The translations under genes were made by a program, and so were the position numbers. A stretch of DNA of 18,371 bases from JAMQKA01 sp033722415 (GTDB lineage: Bacteria; Bacteroidota; Rhodothermia; Balneolales; Balneolaceae): the NCBI GenBank assembly GCA_033722415.1, contig JAWVZC010000035.1, positions 1 through 18,371 on the forward strand, given 5' to 3'. Position 1 is the first letter of the stretch. Each line of letters begins with the position of its first letter. Positions 1 through 7,336 of this stretch are shown in pieces. Below the pieces are notes generated by a model. That model searched no databases, was not told the DNA's origin, and saw only the letters and a program-made list of their open reading frames with translations.

Positions 1-405
1 CTGGAGTCGTTGATCAGCGGCGAACAGGTGGAAGTACCGATCTACGACTTTACGCGTCATGTTCGCAAAATGAAAACACGCACGGTTCACCCCAAGAACG
101 TGATTCTCCTGGACGGCATCCTCATATTCAGTGAGCCGGAACTGCGGGCCTTGATGGATATAAAGATCTACGTCGACACCGATGACGACATCCGGCTGTT
201 GCGGCGCATCCGGCGCGATATCCTGGAGCGGGACCGCGACCTGGAGAATATCCTGAACCAGTACGAAAAGCATGTCCGCCCGATGCACCTCGAATTCGTG
301 GAACCGAGCAAGCGCTATGCGGATATCATCATTCCACGGGGAGGCGAAAACGAGGTGGCACTGGAGATGGTACAGGCCCTTATCTCGGAAAAAATCAGCA
401 GCTGA
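1..405 (+). CDS. udk: Uridine kinase, C-terminal part (5' end outside the window)
   Basis: The frame is open from the first base to a TGA at 403-405 and gives 134 residues, roughly the last two thirds of a uridine/cytidine kinase (the E. coli enzyme is about 213 residues). The family phosphorylates uridine and cytidine to UMP and CMP in the cytosolic pyrimidine salvage pathway. The visible part has the VILLDGIL strand, the DTDDDIRLLRRIRRD segment that forms the lid and substrate region, the QYEKHVRPMHLEFVEPSKRY block and IIIPRGGEN, all highly typical of Udk. The P-loop lies upstream of the window. The next gene on the same strand is 308 bases away, so this is probably the end of a transcription unit. 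Phosphoribulokinase belongs to the same superfamily, but the C-terminal block is specific for Udk. Confidence 0.93.
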   Translation: MESLISGEQVEVPIYDFTRHVRKMKTRTVHPKNVILLDGILIFSEPELRALMDIKIYVDTDDDIRLLRRIRRDILERDRDLENILNQYEKHVRPMHLEFVEPSKRYADIIIPRGGENEVALEMVQALISEKISS

Positions 406-713
406 GCTCGACAGTCTGTAACGAGTCAACGAACCAGGTACCTCCCTCAGGAGATCACTTCATCCCAAAAACCAGCATGGTTCGGGTCCTGGTTTCGGCA
501 TTCGTGTTGCACTGGAAGTCCACCTTTTCGGCACCTCCAGGATGGCTGACAGTGCAGCTGGGGGTTACTGACTGCCGTTCCAGGGGTGCGGCCGGCCTCG
601 CCCGGGAGTGTTCTCTTCAGCAGCGGAATGATTTCGGGCTGCAGCTTGCTCATTACACGCTATTCATTTAACATTCGTAAAAACGGCAACATAATGAACG
701 GCTAACCACACCA
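406..713. other. Intergenic stretch without a convincing gene
   Basis: This 308-base gap separates the uridine kinase from the dehydrogenase. Two reading frames of 64 to 68 codons overlap here on opposite strands (about 447-653 and 477-671); neither looks like a protein family or has a ribosome binding site. A 7-bp inverted repeat (AAACCAG at 469-475, CTGGTTT at 489-495) could form a hairpin but no T-run follows, so it is not a clear terminator. The last 60 bases turn AT-rich (around 655-700), where a promoter for the following gene would be expected, but I cannot point to a clean box. Confidence 0.4.
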
Positions 714-1433
714 ATGGATTTAAACAACAAAAAAGCAGTAGTTACCGGGGCCAGCAGCGGCATCGGGGCGGCGTTTGCCCATGCCCTCATAAACAGGGGG
801 GCGACTGTCTACGGGCTGGCACGCAGTCGTGACAAGCTGCAGCGGATCCGCAAGGAATTTGGGTCAACCTTCATCCCCGTCATAATGGACATCACCGACA
901 CCGACGCCATGAGTCGGTGGGTGGATTCCACGTTTGACGACCAGAACACTCCCGATGTGCTGGTAAACAATGCCGGGCTCGGATATTTTGGGAACGTGGA
1001 TGAGTTGACCATCGAGGAGTGGGATACGATGATAAGCACCAACCTGTCGGGGACCTTCTACCTGACCCGGCTGATCGTACCGCTGATGAAGCAGAACCCG
1101 GAAACCTGCCATATCGTAAATATCGCATCGATAGCCGGCAAAATCGCCAACCCCCAGATTTCGGGATACAACGCCAGCAAATTCGGGGTCAGCGGGTTTA
1201 GCGAAGCGCTGTTTAAAGAACTGCGGTACGAAGGCATCAAGGTAACCTGCCTCTATCCTGGTTCGATTGCAACCAGCTTCTTTGACAATGCAAACCAGGA
1301 GACCCACTCCAACATGATGCAGCCAAACGAGGTAGCAAAAGTACTGATCGATCTGCTGGAAACCCCCGACAACTTCCTGATCAGTGACATCACCATGCGC
1401 CCGCTCAATCCCAAGCGGCCGGATAATGAGTAA
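714..1433 (+). CDS. Short-chain dehydrogenase/reductase (SDR), classical type
   Basis: The 239-residue product is a classical SDR, an NAD(P)H-dependent oxidoreductase with a Rossmann fold. Visible signatures are the nucleotide-binding TGASSGIG at residues 11-18, NNAG at 85-88, and the catalytic tetrad Asn110, Ser139, Tyr152 and Lys156 (YNASK). Arg37 and Arg39 after the second strand (GLARSRDK) suggest preference for NADPH. PG at the end of the following strand (YPGSIATSF) is also typical. The substrate cannot be read from sequence; relatives are often annotated as 3-oxoacyl-ACP or sepiapterin-like reductases. The ATG at 714 has no clear Shine-Dalgarno site, usual in this phylum. The stop overlaps the start of the lipoprotein gene by 8 bases, so the two are probably cotranscribed. 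Confidence 0.9.
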   Translation: MDLNNKKAVVTGASSGIGAAFAHALINRGATVYGLARSRDKLQRIRKEFGSTFIPVIMDITDTDAMSRWVDSTFDDQNTPDVLVNNAGLGYFGNVDELTIEEWDTMISTNLSGTFYLTRLIVPLMKQNPETCHIVNIASIAGKIANPQISGYNASKFGVSGFSEALFKELRYEGIKVTCLYPGSIATSFFDNANQETHSNMMQPNEVAKVLIDLLETPDNFLISDITMRPLNPKRPDNE

Positions 1434-1797
1434 TCGGCTCTATCGGCTCATGATCGGACTGTCGCTGGTTTTCCTCGGTAGCTGTTCTGGACCGAATGAC
1501 AACCCGCGCCCGGAAAATCTGATCGATGAAGACACCTATATCGACCTGATGATCGAGTTGCAGTTGCTGCGCTCGTACCAGACAGCCGTTCCCGAGGATT
1601 CCGTGCGGGTGAAGATCGATTCTCTGAAAAACGTGGTCTATCGCAAGTACGGAGTAAGCGAACAGCAGTTCATGGAGAGCCACTATTACTACCAGAGACA
1701 GGTGGAGCCACAAATCGACCGCATAACCGGTGCCATCGACAGCCTCAAAATGCAGATGGTGGAAGATGGCCTGATGGACAGCACCCCGCTGGAATAA
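1426..1797 (+). CDS. Small lipoprotein, DUF4296-like
   Basis: I start this gene at ATG 1426 because it puts a signal peptide at the N terminus: a basic start (MSNRLYR), a hydrophobic core and a lipobox LGSC with Cys20 as the predicted lipidated residue. An in-frame ATG at 1384 would extend it into the dehydrogenase and bury the signal. The mature part is a short, acidic, mostly helical domain with YIDLMIELQLLRSY, VVYRKYGVSEQQFMESHYYY and a final amphipathic helix. This matches what I remember of DUF4296, a Bacteroidota family of about 110-130 residues with the pattern of a helix, then a KYG-x-FxxSxxYY segment. Function is unknown. It is translationally linked to the upstream dehydrogenase by overlap and faces recQ convergently. 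Confidence 0.8.
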   Translation: MSNRLYRLMIGLSLVFLGSCSGPNDNPRPENLIDEDTYIDLMIELQLLRSYQTAVPEDSVRVKIDSLKNVVYRKYGVSEQQFMESHYYYQRQVEPQIDRITGAIDSLKMQMVEDGLMDSTPLE

Positions 1798-1990
1798 CCT
1801 GTTTTTCTCATCAGGTAATTGGATTGTCAGCAAGGTGAAGTGGAGATATCTACAAAAGGGACTTCCCGGACGATATCTGGAAAGTTATCGGGAAAAACGT
1901 CGATGCCAGAGAGGGTTATCGACTAAAATTCCGGAGTAGTTCCCGCCGATGACCTGTGAAATCATTTTATCACTCCTCCACCCCTTTTCA

Positions 1991-3916
1991 TCAGCTTTTC
2001 CAGTAAAACTTGTCGTTCCTGGTTTCCACTTTGTCTTCTCTGACAAGAAACGAGAGTACCCGCTTCAGTTCAGACCTCGAAGTGCCTGTAGCATGCGCTA
2101 TCTGCTCAAACGGAACCCCGTCTTCAACAACTAATAACTCTTTGACCGTTTGCAGATCATTATCAGTTATCCCCGGCTTTTCGGTGCTCTTCAAGCAGTT
2201 ATCACAATGCCCGCAGGGGGTCAGGTCCTCCTCCCCGAAATAGTGCCGGATGTACACCTCGCGGCACCCCGTTGTTTCGACATAGCCTTTTACATAGTCC
2301 AGTTTTTTGAGCAGGTTGTTGCGGTGCCCCTCCAGTTCCTCTCTCGTAAACGGCAGGGTTGACACACGCTCCTCGTTCAGCAGCACCAACGGCATCTCAC
2401 CGATCGATTCAAACTGGATCACCTGGTCGTGGTTTTGCAGCACCTGGAGTCCCTTTAGAACCTGGTTTCGGGAGAGATCAAGTTTGCGCTCCAGGTAATC
2501 GAGCTCAAGATATTTGCGGTTTGTAAACGCCTCCGCTCCGAACTGCCGAAAGATGGTATCCAGGAATGCCGCTTTTCGCTTGTTGGACCAGCGGTTAATC
2601 AGGTCAAGAATCCGCTGTTCGCTGGCCACAAACTGCAGTGCCACCTGGGGCGCTATGTGTTCCATTAGTTGAATCACACCGAGCTGACTCAATACGTTCA
2701 GGCCGGAATGAACAACTTTGCGTGACAGATTTGACCGCTTTTCGAGGGCCGGCAGTGAAACCTGCTCCGCGGAATCCATCTCCGAACCCACCGCCAGATC
2801 GAGTTCATCGCAGAGTACATCATACACTTTTTGCAGCTGGGGACGTGCCGGATAGGAATCCTTTAGTCGATTTTCCGCTTTTGTCGCATCGGCTTCCTGG
2901 TAGATCAATATCGGATAGCTCTTCTTTCCGTCGCGACCGGCACGGCCCGCCTCCTGGTAATACGCTTCCAGGGAGTAGGGCATTTCGTAATGAATGACGT
3001 AACGGCAGTCGGCTTTGTCGATCCCCATCCCAAAGGCATTGGTAGCCACCACCAGCGGAATCTGCCCGGAAATCCACTGCTCCTGGACCCACCGGCGCTC
3101 CGCATCTTCAAAACCGGCGTGATAAGGGGCCGTTTTGATACCCAACTTTCCCGAAATCAGTTTGGAAAGATGCTCACAGTTGTAGCGGGTGCCCCCGTAG
3201 ATTAATCCCGATCCCCTGGAGGATGCTTTCTTAACGGCTTCAAGCAGTTTCTCCTCTTTCTTCCGGGTGTGAGTTACCCACCAGTTGAGGTTCGTGCGGG
3301 CAAAGCCTTTCGAGATGATTGCGGGGTCATCCAGCTCCAGGTTGTCAATGATATCATCTCGAACCTCCGGGGTAGCGGTAGCGGTCAACGCAATCCAGGT
3401 GATCTTTCCGGATACCGGTTCGAGTGAAGGACGGATTTCCCGGTAACTCGGCCGAAAGTCGTGTCCCCATTGGGAAATACAGTGGGCCTCGTCTACAGCC
3501 ACGAGCCGAAGATCCAGGTTCTCCAGCTCTGCCTGGAAAAGGTCGGTCTTCAACCGCTCGGGGGAACAGTAGAAGAGCTTGTACATCCCGTTCCGGGCAT
3601 TTACAAACCGTTGTTCCACCTCCCATGACGAGAGCGTGCTGTTGACGAAGGTAGCCGATATTCCCCGATCATTCAGCTGCTGTACCTGGTCCTGCATCAA
3701 TGACACGAGCGGAGAAATAACCAGCGTCAACCCGTCAACAACGGTCGCCGGCACCTGGTAGCAGAGAGACTTCCCCCCGCCGGTGGGAAACAGCACGAGG
3801 GTATGGGTCCCCTCAAGTACCGTTCGGATGGCCTTGTCCTGGCCCGGCCGGAACGAATCGAATCCCCAAAATTTCCTGAGATTGATACCGGCCTGTTCGA
3901 ATACGTTATCACTCAT
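1991..3916 (-). CDS. recQ: RecQ-family ATP-dependent DNA helicase, HRDC-less
   Basis: A superfamily 2 3'-5' DNA helicase acting in recombinational repair and fork restart. Numbering from ATG 3916, it has RPGQ near residue 23, Walker A PTGGGKS at 44-50, the DEAHCISQWGHDFRP block from 142, and the motif VI segment YYQEAGRAGRDG. A zinc knuckle, C551-x16-C568-x2-C571-x2-C574, has the same spacing as in E. coli RecQ. About 200 residues with helix-turn-helix-like segments lie between helicase lobe 2 and the zinc site, and the C terminus is another winged-helix-like segment rather than an HRDC domain; this layout is typical of a second RecQ class in Bacteroidota as I recall it. A TTG at 3925 in frame is an alternative start, but it lies inside a promoter-like box, so ATG 3916 (641 residues) is preferred. 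Confidence 0.92.
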   Translation of the reverse strand: MSDNVFEQAGINLRKFWGFDSFRPGQDKAIRTVLEGTHTLVLFPTGGGKSLCYQVPATVVDGLTLVISPLVSLMQDQVQQLNDRGISATFVNSTLSSWEVEQRFVNARNGMYKLFYCSPERLKTDLFQAELENLDLRLVAVDEAHCISQWGHDFRPSYREIRPSLEPVSGKITWIALTATATPEVRDDIIDNLELDDPAIISKGFARTNLNWWVTHTRKKEEKLLEAVKKASSRGSGLIYGGTRYNCEHLSKLISGKLGIKTAPYHAGFEDAERRWVQEQWISGQIPLVVATNAFGMGIDKADCRYVIHYEMPYSLEAYYQEAGRAGRDGKKSYPILIYQEADATKAENRLKDSYPARPQLQKVYDVLCDELDLAVGSEMDSAEQVSLPALEKRSNLSRKVVHSGLNVLSQLGVIQLMEHIAPQVALQFVASEQRILDLINRWSNKRKAAFLDTIFRQFGAEAFTNRKYLELDYLERKLDLSRNQVLKGLQVLQNHDQVIQFESIGEMPLVLLNEERVSTLPFTREELEGHRNNLLKKLDYVKGYVETTGCREVYIRHYFGEEDLTPCGHCDNCLKSTEKPGITDNDLQTVKELLVVEDGVPFEQIAHATGTSRSELKRVLSFLVREDKVETRNDKFYWKS

Positions 3917-3922
3917 AGGCAG

Positions 3923-3930
3923 CAAATATA
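3923..3930 (-). promoter_or_regulatory. Possible -7 promoter box of recQ
   Basis: On the minus strand this reads TATATTTG, an exact match to the TAnnTTTG element of Bacteroidota promoters. Only six bases separate it from the recQ ATG at 3916, so the transcript would be leaderless or nearly so. No TTG is found about 19-22 bases upstream, so the -33 element is missing or weak. Either the box is real and the gene starts at 3916, or the match is chance. Confidence 0.35.
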
Positions 3931-4066
3931 ACGAATATTGCGTTTACCGTTTACCCGCCATTATCCGCCGGCTTTGAATAGTACCCCTCTTTCAGCCAAT
4001 TTTTAACGGGATTTCACTCCCGAAGATGAAAATTTCGAATGATTTTTCTAATCCGGCAAAGAAATA

Positions 4067-4099
4067 TTTGCATTATTTTTCAGGTAACCCTTATATTCA
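4067..4099 (+). promoter_or_regulatory. Candidate promoter of the arginine operon
   Basis: TTTG at 4067-4070 and TATATTCA at 4092-4099, separated by 21 bases, resemble the Bacteroidota -33/-7 pair (TTTG and TAnnTTTG; two of the last positions differ). Transcription would start near 4103-4107, giving a leader of about 240 bases in front of the acyltransferase gene. The surrounding 4020-4100 is clearly AT-richer than the flanks. Assigned by eye only. Confidence 0.35.
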
Positions 4100-4104
4100 G
4101 CATC

Positions 4105-4221
4105 ATGTTAAACGAGACAGGAACATACCAACTACCGTTTACACGCAGTGTTGCTGCCAGGCGAAGTCCTGTATCTCCACAGCCCCTTCCACGATTCCCG
4201 CGGCCCCTCCGGGCCTCATAA
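4105..4221 (+). CDS. Candidate arginine-rich leader peptide (38 codons)
   Basis: A short frame from ATG 4105 to TAA 4219-4221 lies in the leader of the arginine operon. It encodes six arginines in its last 25 residues (codons at 4144, 4159, 4162, 4192, 4201 and 4210) and seven prolines, with an adjacent Arg-Arg pair. It begins right at the predicted transcription start and ends four bases before a strong hairpin. That is the arrangement expected of a ribosome-mediated attenuator sensing charged tRNA-Arg. Against it: there is no Shine-Dalgarno site, arginine and proline codons are favoured by chance in GC-rich frames, and no U-rich terminator follows. The peptide resembles no known protein family. 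A hypothesis rather than a firm gene call. Confidence 0.3.
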   Translation: MLNETGTYQLPFTRSVAARRSPVSPQPLPRFPRPLRAS

Positions 4222-4257
4222 ATTCTCTCCTCCTGCGGAGGAGGGTGTCAGCCACCC
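4202..4257 (+). promoter_or_regulatory. Competing hairpins in the arginine operon leader
   Basis: Three pairings can be drawn. GGCCC (4202-4206) with GGGCC (4211-4215) around a CTCC loop; CTCTCCTCC (4225-4233) with GGAGGAGGG (4237-4245) around a TGC loop, a 9-bp stem with one G-U pair; and GGGTG (4243-4247) with CACCC (4253-4257). The second and third share GGG 4243-4245 and cannot form together. The first lies over the last two arginine codons of the candidate leader peptide. No T-run follows any of the stems, so this is not an ordinary intrinsic terminator. The pairings are direct observations; a regulatory role is inferred. Confidence 0.35.
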
Positions 4258-4345
4258 ACTCCGTACTATCACCGACTTACCACCAACCACTTGACAGCCT
4301 TCATAACGACAGCACTGTCTTCATTAAACCGGGAATAACAATAGC

Positions 4346-5014
4346 ATGGAAATAACAGTAACCGTAGCCGACGATTCGCATCAAAAGTATGCCGAAGAGA
4401 TCTGTCAGCTTATGGAAGAGGCCGCCCACAAACGGGGCACCGGTATTGCCAAACGGGAACCGGGCTACATCCGTGCCAAGATGCGGGACGGCAAGGCGAT
4501 TATAGCCATGGACGGAGACAAGTTCGTGGGGTTCAGCTATATCGAATCCTGGAGCAACAAGGAGTACGTAGCCAACTCCGGCCTGATTGTGCACCCAGAT
4601 TACCGCGGTCGCGGTCTCGGCAAAAAAATCAAGCACAAAATCTTTGAGCTCTCACGCAAAAAGTACCCGAAAGCCAAGATCTTCGGCATCACTACCAGCC
4701 TGGCCGTAATGAAGATCAACTCCGAACTGGGTTACGAACCGGTGACATTTTCGGAGTTGACCCGCGACGATACGTTCTGGGATGGCTGCCAGAGCTGCCC
4801 GAACTACGATATTCTGAACAGCAACAATCGCAAAAACTGCCTCTGCACCGGTATGCTCTACGACCCCGAAGAGGAGAAGAAGAAGGAAAAACGCCGCAAG
4901 CAGCGGGAGAAAGAGCAAAACTGGGAGCGTTTTATCCGTTTCCTGAAACTGAAGAAGAACCAGATTATCCGCAAAACCGAATCGATACTAAAATTTAAGA
5001 TTGGATGGCTATGA
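4346..5014 (+). CDS. GNAT acyltransferase of arginine synthesis (candidate N-acetyl- or N-succinylglutamate synthase)
   Basis: A 222-residue GNAT-fold protein opening the arginine operon. The acyl-CoA-binding motif A is VHPDYRGRGLGKK, with RGRGLG at residues 87-92, followed by the usual helix and a TSLAVMKINSELGYE motif B region. Position in the operon and absence of ArgJ or ArgA make it the best candidate for acylating glutamate, the first step of the pathway; given the carbamoyltransferase downstream, the acyl donor could be succinyl-CoA. After the GNAT core comes a four-cysteine cluster (C148-x2-C151-x13-C165-x-C167) and a highly charged tail, rich in Lys, Glu and Arg at about 172-190, that looks helical. 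I recall similar cysteine-bearing GNATs beside argG in other Bacteroidota. Its stop overlaps the start of argG as ATGA. Enzyme activity is inferred from context. Confidence 0.82.
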   Translation: MEITVTVADDSHQKYAEEICQLMEEAAHKRGTGIAKREPGYIRAKMRDGKAIIAMDGDKFVGFSYIESWSNKEYVANSGLIVHPDYRGRGLGKKIKHKIFELSRKKYPKAKIFGITTSLAVMKINSELGYEPVTFSELTRDDTFWDGCQSCPNYDILNSNNRKNCLCTGMLYDPEEEKKKEKRRKQREKEQNWERFIRFLKLKKNQIIRKTESILKFKIGWL

Positions 5015-6210
5015 GCAACAGCAAGAAAGTGGTTTTGGCCTACAGCGGGGGACTCGATACCTCCTACTGCGTGGCCTACCTGAAGAATGAGCTAGACTTG
5101 GAAGTTCACACCGTGCTGGTAGAGACCGGGGGTTTTACCCAGGAGGAGCTGGACAGCGTGGAGGAAAAGGCTCGTTCACTGGGGGCCACCACCCATCGGA
5201 CGATCGACAAAGTCGATGATTTCTACCAACAGATCATCCGCTACCTGGTATTTGGAAATGTTCTGAAAAATCACACCTATCCCCTTTCGGTGAGTGCCGA
5301 ACGGGTGTCCCAGGCTATTGCCGTGGCCGAATATGCCCGAAAACTCGGTGCTGACTACATCGCCCACGGCAGCACCGGTGCCGGGAACGACCAGATCCGC
5401 TTCGACCTGGTTTTCAACGTGATGGTCCCCGACATGGAGATATTGACACCGATACGTGACCAGAAACTTTCGCGCGAGCAGGAGATGGAATTTCTCAGGG
5501 AATACGGCGTGGAACTGGAGTGGGAAAAAGCCCAGTATTCGGTCAACAAGGGGCTCTGGGGAACGACCGTCGGCGGTGCCGAAACGCTCACCTCGCATCT
5601 GCCACTTCCGGAGGATGCCTGGCCAAGCCAGCTGCAGAAGAACGGTTCGGAGATAGTGGAGCTGGAATTTGATACCGGCGAAATCGTGGGAGTTGGCGGA
5701 CGAACCATGGACCCTGTAGATGCGATCCGAACGCTGGATGAACTTTCCTCTCCCTATGCCATCGGGCGTGATATCCATGTTGGTGACACCATCATCGGCA
5801 TCAAGGGACGGGTGGGATTTGAGGCCCCGGCCCCGCTGATTATCATCAATGCCCACCGCCAGCTTGAAAAGCACACCCTTGCCAAATGGCAGCTCTACTG
5901 GAAAGATCAACTGGGCAACTGGTACGGGCAGATGCTGCATGAGGGGCAGTTCCTGGACCCGGTGATGCGCAACATTGAAGCTTTTCTGGAAGATACCCAG
6001 GAGGTCGTCACGGGAACCGTGAAAGTGAGCCTGCATCCCTACCGGTTCGAGATACTCGGGGTGAGCTCTAACCATGACCTGATGCAGTCTTCGTTTGGAG
6101 ACTACGGGGAAATGAACAAGGCTTGGTCCGGCCAGGATGTCAAAGGGTTCTCAAAAATTCTTTCAAACCAGATAAACCTTCACAGATCAGTACATGACAA
6201 TGGAAACTAG
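5005..6210 (+). CDS. argG: Argininosuccinate synthase
   Basis: The enzyme joins citrulline and aspartate with ATP to argininosuccinate, the seventh step of arginine synthesis, in the cytosol. The ATP-pyrophosphatase P-loop AYSGGLDTS is at residues 12-20, followed by ETGGFTQEELD; the substrate-binding segments YIAHGSTGAGNDQIRFD and YSVNKGLWGTTVGG are intact. At 401 residues it has the normal length. Two starts are possible: ATG 5005, or ATG 5011, whose A overlaps the TGA of the upstream acyltransferase gene as ATGA; the second is the classical coupled junction and costs only two residues. The 3' end overlaps argC by 17 bases. A 299-codon antisense frame lies within this gene but is only a shadow of its codon use. 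Confidence 0.97.
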   Translation: MAMSNSKKVVLAYSGGLDTSYCVAYLKNELDLEVHTVLVETGGFTQEELDSVEEKARSLGATTHRTIDKVDDFYQQIIRYLVFGNVLKNHTYPLSVSAERVSQAIAVAEYARKLGADYIAHGSTGAGNDQIRFDLVFNVMVPDMEILTPIRDQKLSREQEMEFLREYGVELEWEKAQYSVNKGLWGTTVGGAETLTSHLPLPEDAWPSQLQKNGSEIVELEFDTGEIVGVGGRTMDPVDAIRTLDELSSPYAIGRDIHVGDTIIGIKGRVGFEAPAPLIIINAHRQLEKHTLAKWQLYWKDQLGNWYGQMLHEGQFLDPVMRNIEAFLEDTQEVVTGTVKVSLHPYRFEILGVSSNHDLMQSSFGDYGEMNKAWSGQDVKGFSKILSNQINLHRSVHDNGN

Positions 6211-7183
6211 CGTAGGAATCGTGGGTGGCGGCGGATATACCGCGGGAGAACTGATTCGCCTGCTGCTGCACCACCCGGAGGTATCACTGGATTTTGTATA
6301 CAGCCGAAGCCAGGGCGGCAAACCGGTTTCATCGGTGCATCAGGACCTGGTCGGGGAGGCGGATTTTCCTTTTTCGGATACGGTCAATACGGAGGTGGAT
6401 GTGATATTCCTCTGCATGGGTCACGGCAACTCACGCCCGTTCCTGGAGGAGCATCCCCTGCCGGAACATGTCAACATTGTGGACCTGAGCCGCGACTTCC
6501 GGTTGAAAGAGGAAGCCAGTCCCGGCAACGGCCGAACGTTCGTGTACGGGCTTCCCGAGCTGAATCGCGAAGCGATCAAAAAAACCCAGTTGGTAGCCAA
6601 CCCCGGCTGTTTCGCAACAGCTATTCAGCTGGTCCTGCTGCCGATGGCTGACCACAAAAAACTGCTGGAGGATGTCAATATTCATGCGATTACCGGGTCC
6701 ACGGGAGCCGGACAAAAACCGCGTGACACAACTCATTTCAGCTGGCGTGAAGGCAATGTCTCCATCTACAAAGCCTTTACCCATCAGCACCTGGATGAGA
6801 TCAAGCAGAGCGTGTGGGCACTGCAGGGCATATACAACAAGGAGATCAATTTTATCCCGATGCGCGGTAATTTCACCCGAGGGATCTTTGTCTCCGCCTA
6901 TACCCAAACCGATCTGACGGAGCAGGAGGCCGTGGATCTCTACAGGGATTACTACGATGAAGCCGTTTTTACGGTTGTAAGCCCCAACCCGCTCCATCTC
7001 AAGCAGGTCGTCAATACCAACAAATGCCTGCTGCATGTGGAGAAGCACGGTGAGAACCTGCTGGTAACCAGCATTATCGATAACCTGCTGAAAGGCGCCT
7101 CGGGCCAGGCGGTCCACAACATGAACCTGATGCTCGGGCTCCCGGAAGACACGGGCCTGAAGCTTAAATCAAGTTATTTCTGA
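6194..7183 (+). CDS. argC: N-acyl-gamma-glutamyl-phosphate reductase
   Basis: NADPH-dependent reduction of N-acylglutamyl phosphate to the semialdehyde. The nucleotide-binding loop GIVGGGGYTAGEL starts at residue 8, and the catalytic cysteine is Cys139 in NPGCFATA. TGSTGAGQ, FTHQHLDEI (likely catalytic His) and FIPMRGNFTRGI further on are family blocks. At 329 residues it is of normal length. The start is ATG 6194 or ATG 6200, both inside the end of argG. In this pathway it probably handles N-succinyl rather than N-acetyl substrate, an inference from the ArgF' gene downstream. The gene is followed by a 153-base gap, the only sizable break inside the arginine block. Confidence 0.96.
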   Translation: MTMETSVGIVGGGGYTAGELIRLLLHHPEVSLDFVYSRSQGGKPVSSVHQDLVGEADFPFSDTVNTEVDVIFLCMGHGNSRPFLEEHPLPEHVNIVDLSRDFRLKEEASPGNGRTFVYGLPELNREAIKKTQLVANPGCFATAIQLVLLPMADHKKLLEDVNIHAITGSTGAGQKPRDTTHFSWREGNVSIYKAFTHQHLDEIKQSVWALQGIYNKEINFIPMRGNFTRGIFVSAYTQTDLTEQEAVDLYRDYYDEAVFTVVSPNPLHLKQVVNTNKCLLHVEKHGENLLVTSIIDNLLKGASGQAVHNMNLMLGLPEDTGLKLKSSYF

Positions 7184-7336
7184 CGGGGAATGGCTATTTC
7201 CCGGAATATGAAACACGGATCACGCAGGTTCACTCAATTTCGCAGCACTGAATATTCAATTGTTATATAAACAGCGGATAACCGTTGAATCCGATACATC
7301 CGTGGTCAAAATCTTCTATCATAAAATTAACAACGC
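7184..7336 (+). other. Gap inside the arginine operon (possible internal promoter or processing site)
   Basis: This is the only clear spacing between argG and argH. A small hairpin follows the argC stop (GGGAA 7186-7190, TTCCC 7198-7202) without a T-run. A 10-bp perfect palindrome TGAATATTCA lies at 7249-7258, resembling two ARG-box half sites (TGAAT and ATTCA) fused without spacer. The AT-rich stretch after it (TTGTTATATAAA near 7260) could hold a promoter. No coding frame is visible. argD, which often sits at this place in related operons, is absent. Confidence 0.35.

Noticed and set aside
476..492. tRNA T-arm-like GGTTCGGGTCC
   Set aside because: No acceptor stem, anticodon arm or D-arm can be found around it.
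469..495. AAACCAG/CTGGTTT hairpin as a udk terminator
   Set aside because: The 13-base loop is large and no T-run follows on either strand.
447..671. Overlapping 64- and 68-codon frames on opposite strands after udk
   Set aside because: No recognisable domain, no start signals; both cannot be real and neither shows coding character.
1798..1990. Small frames between the lipoprotein gene and recQ
   Set aside because: Fewer than 40 codons, no start signals; the region is a convergent spacer and no clear hairpin plus T-run was seen.
4291..4330. TTGACA at 4291-4296 as a sigma70-type -35 box and GACAG/CTGTC hairpin
   Set aside because: No matching -10 element, sigma70 of this phylum uses other boxes, and the hairpin loop would have only two bases.
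4026..4355. 109-codon plus-strand frame across the arg leader that overlaps the acyltransferase start
   Set aside because: Unusual composition (Cys-Cys-Cys run, low-complexity Ser/Pro), no ribosome binding site, begins upstream of the likely promoter and resembles no family.
5176..6075. 299-codon antisense frame inside argG
   Set aside because: It mirrors the codon bias of argG, has no family signature, and argG is complete and intact.
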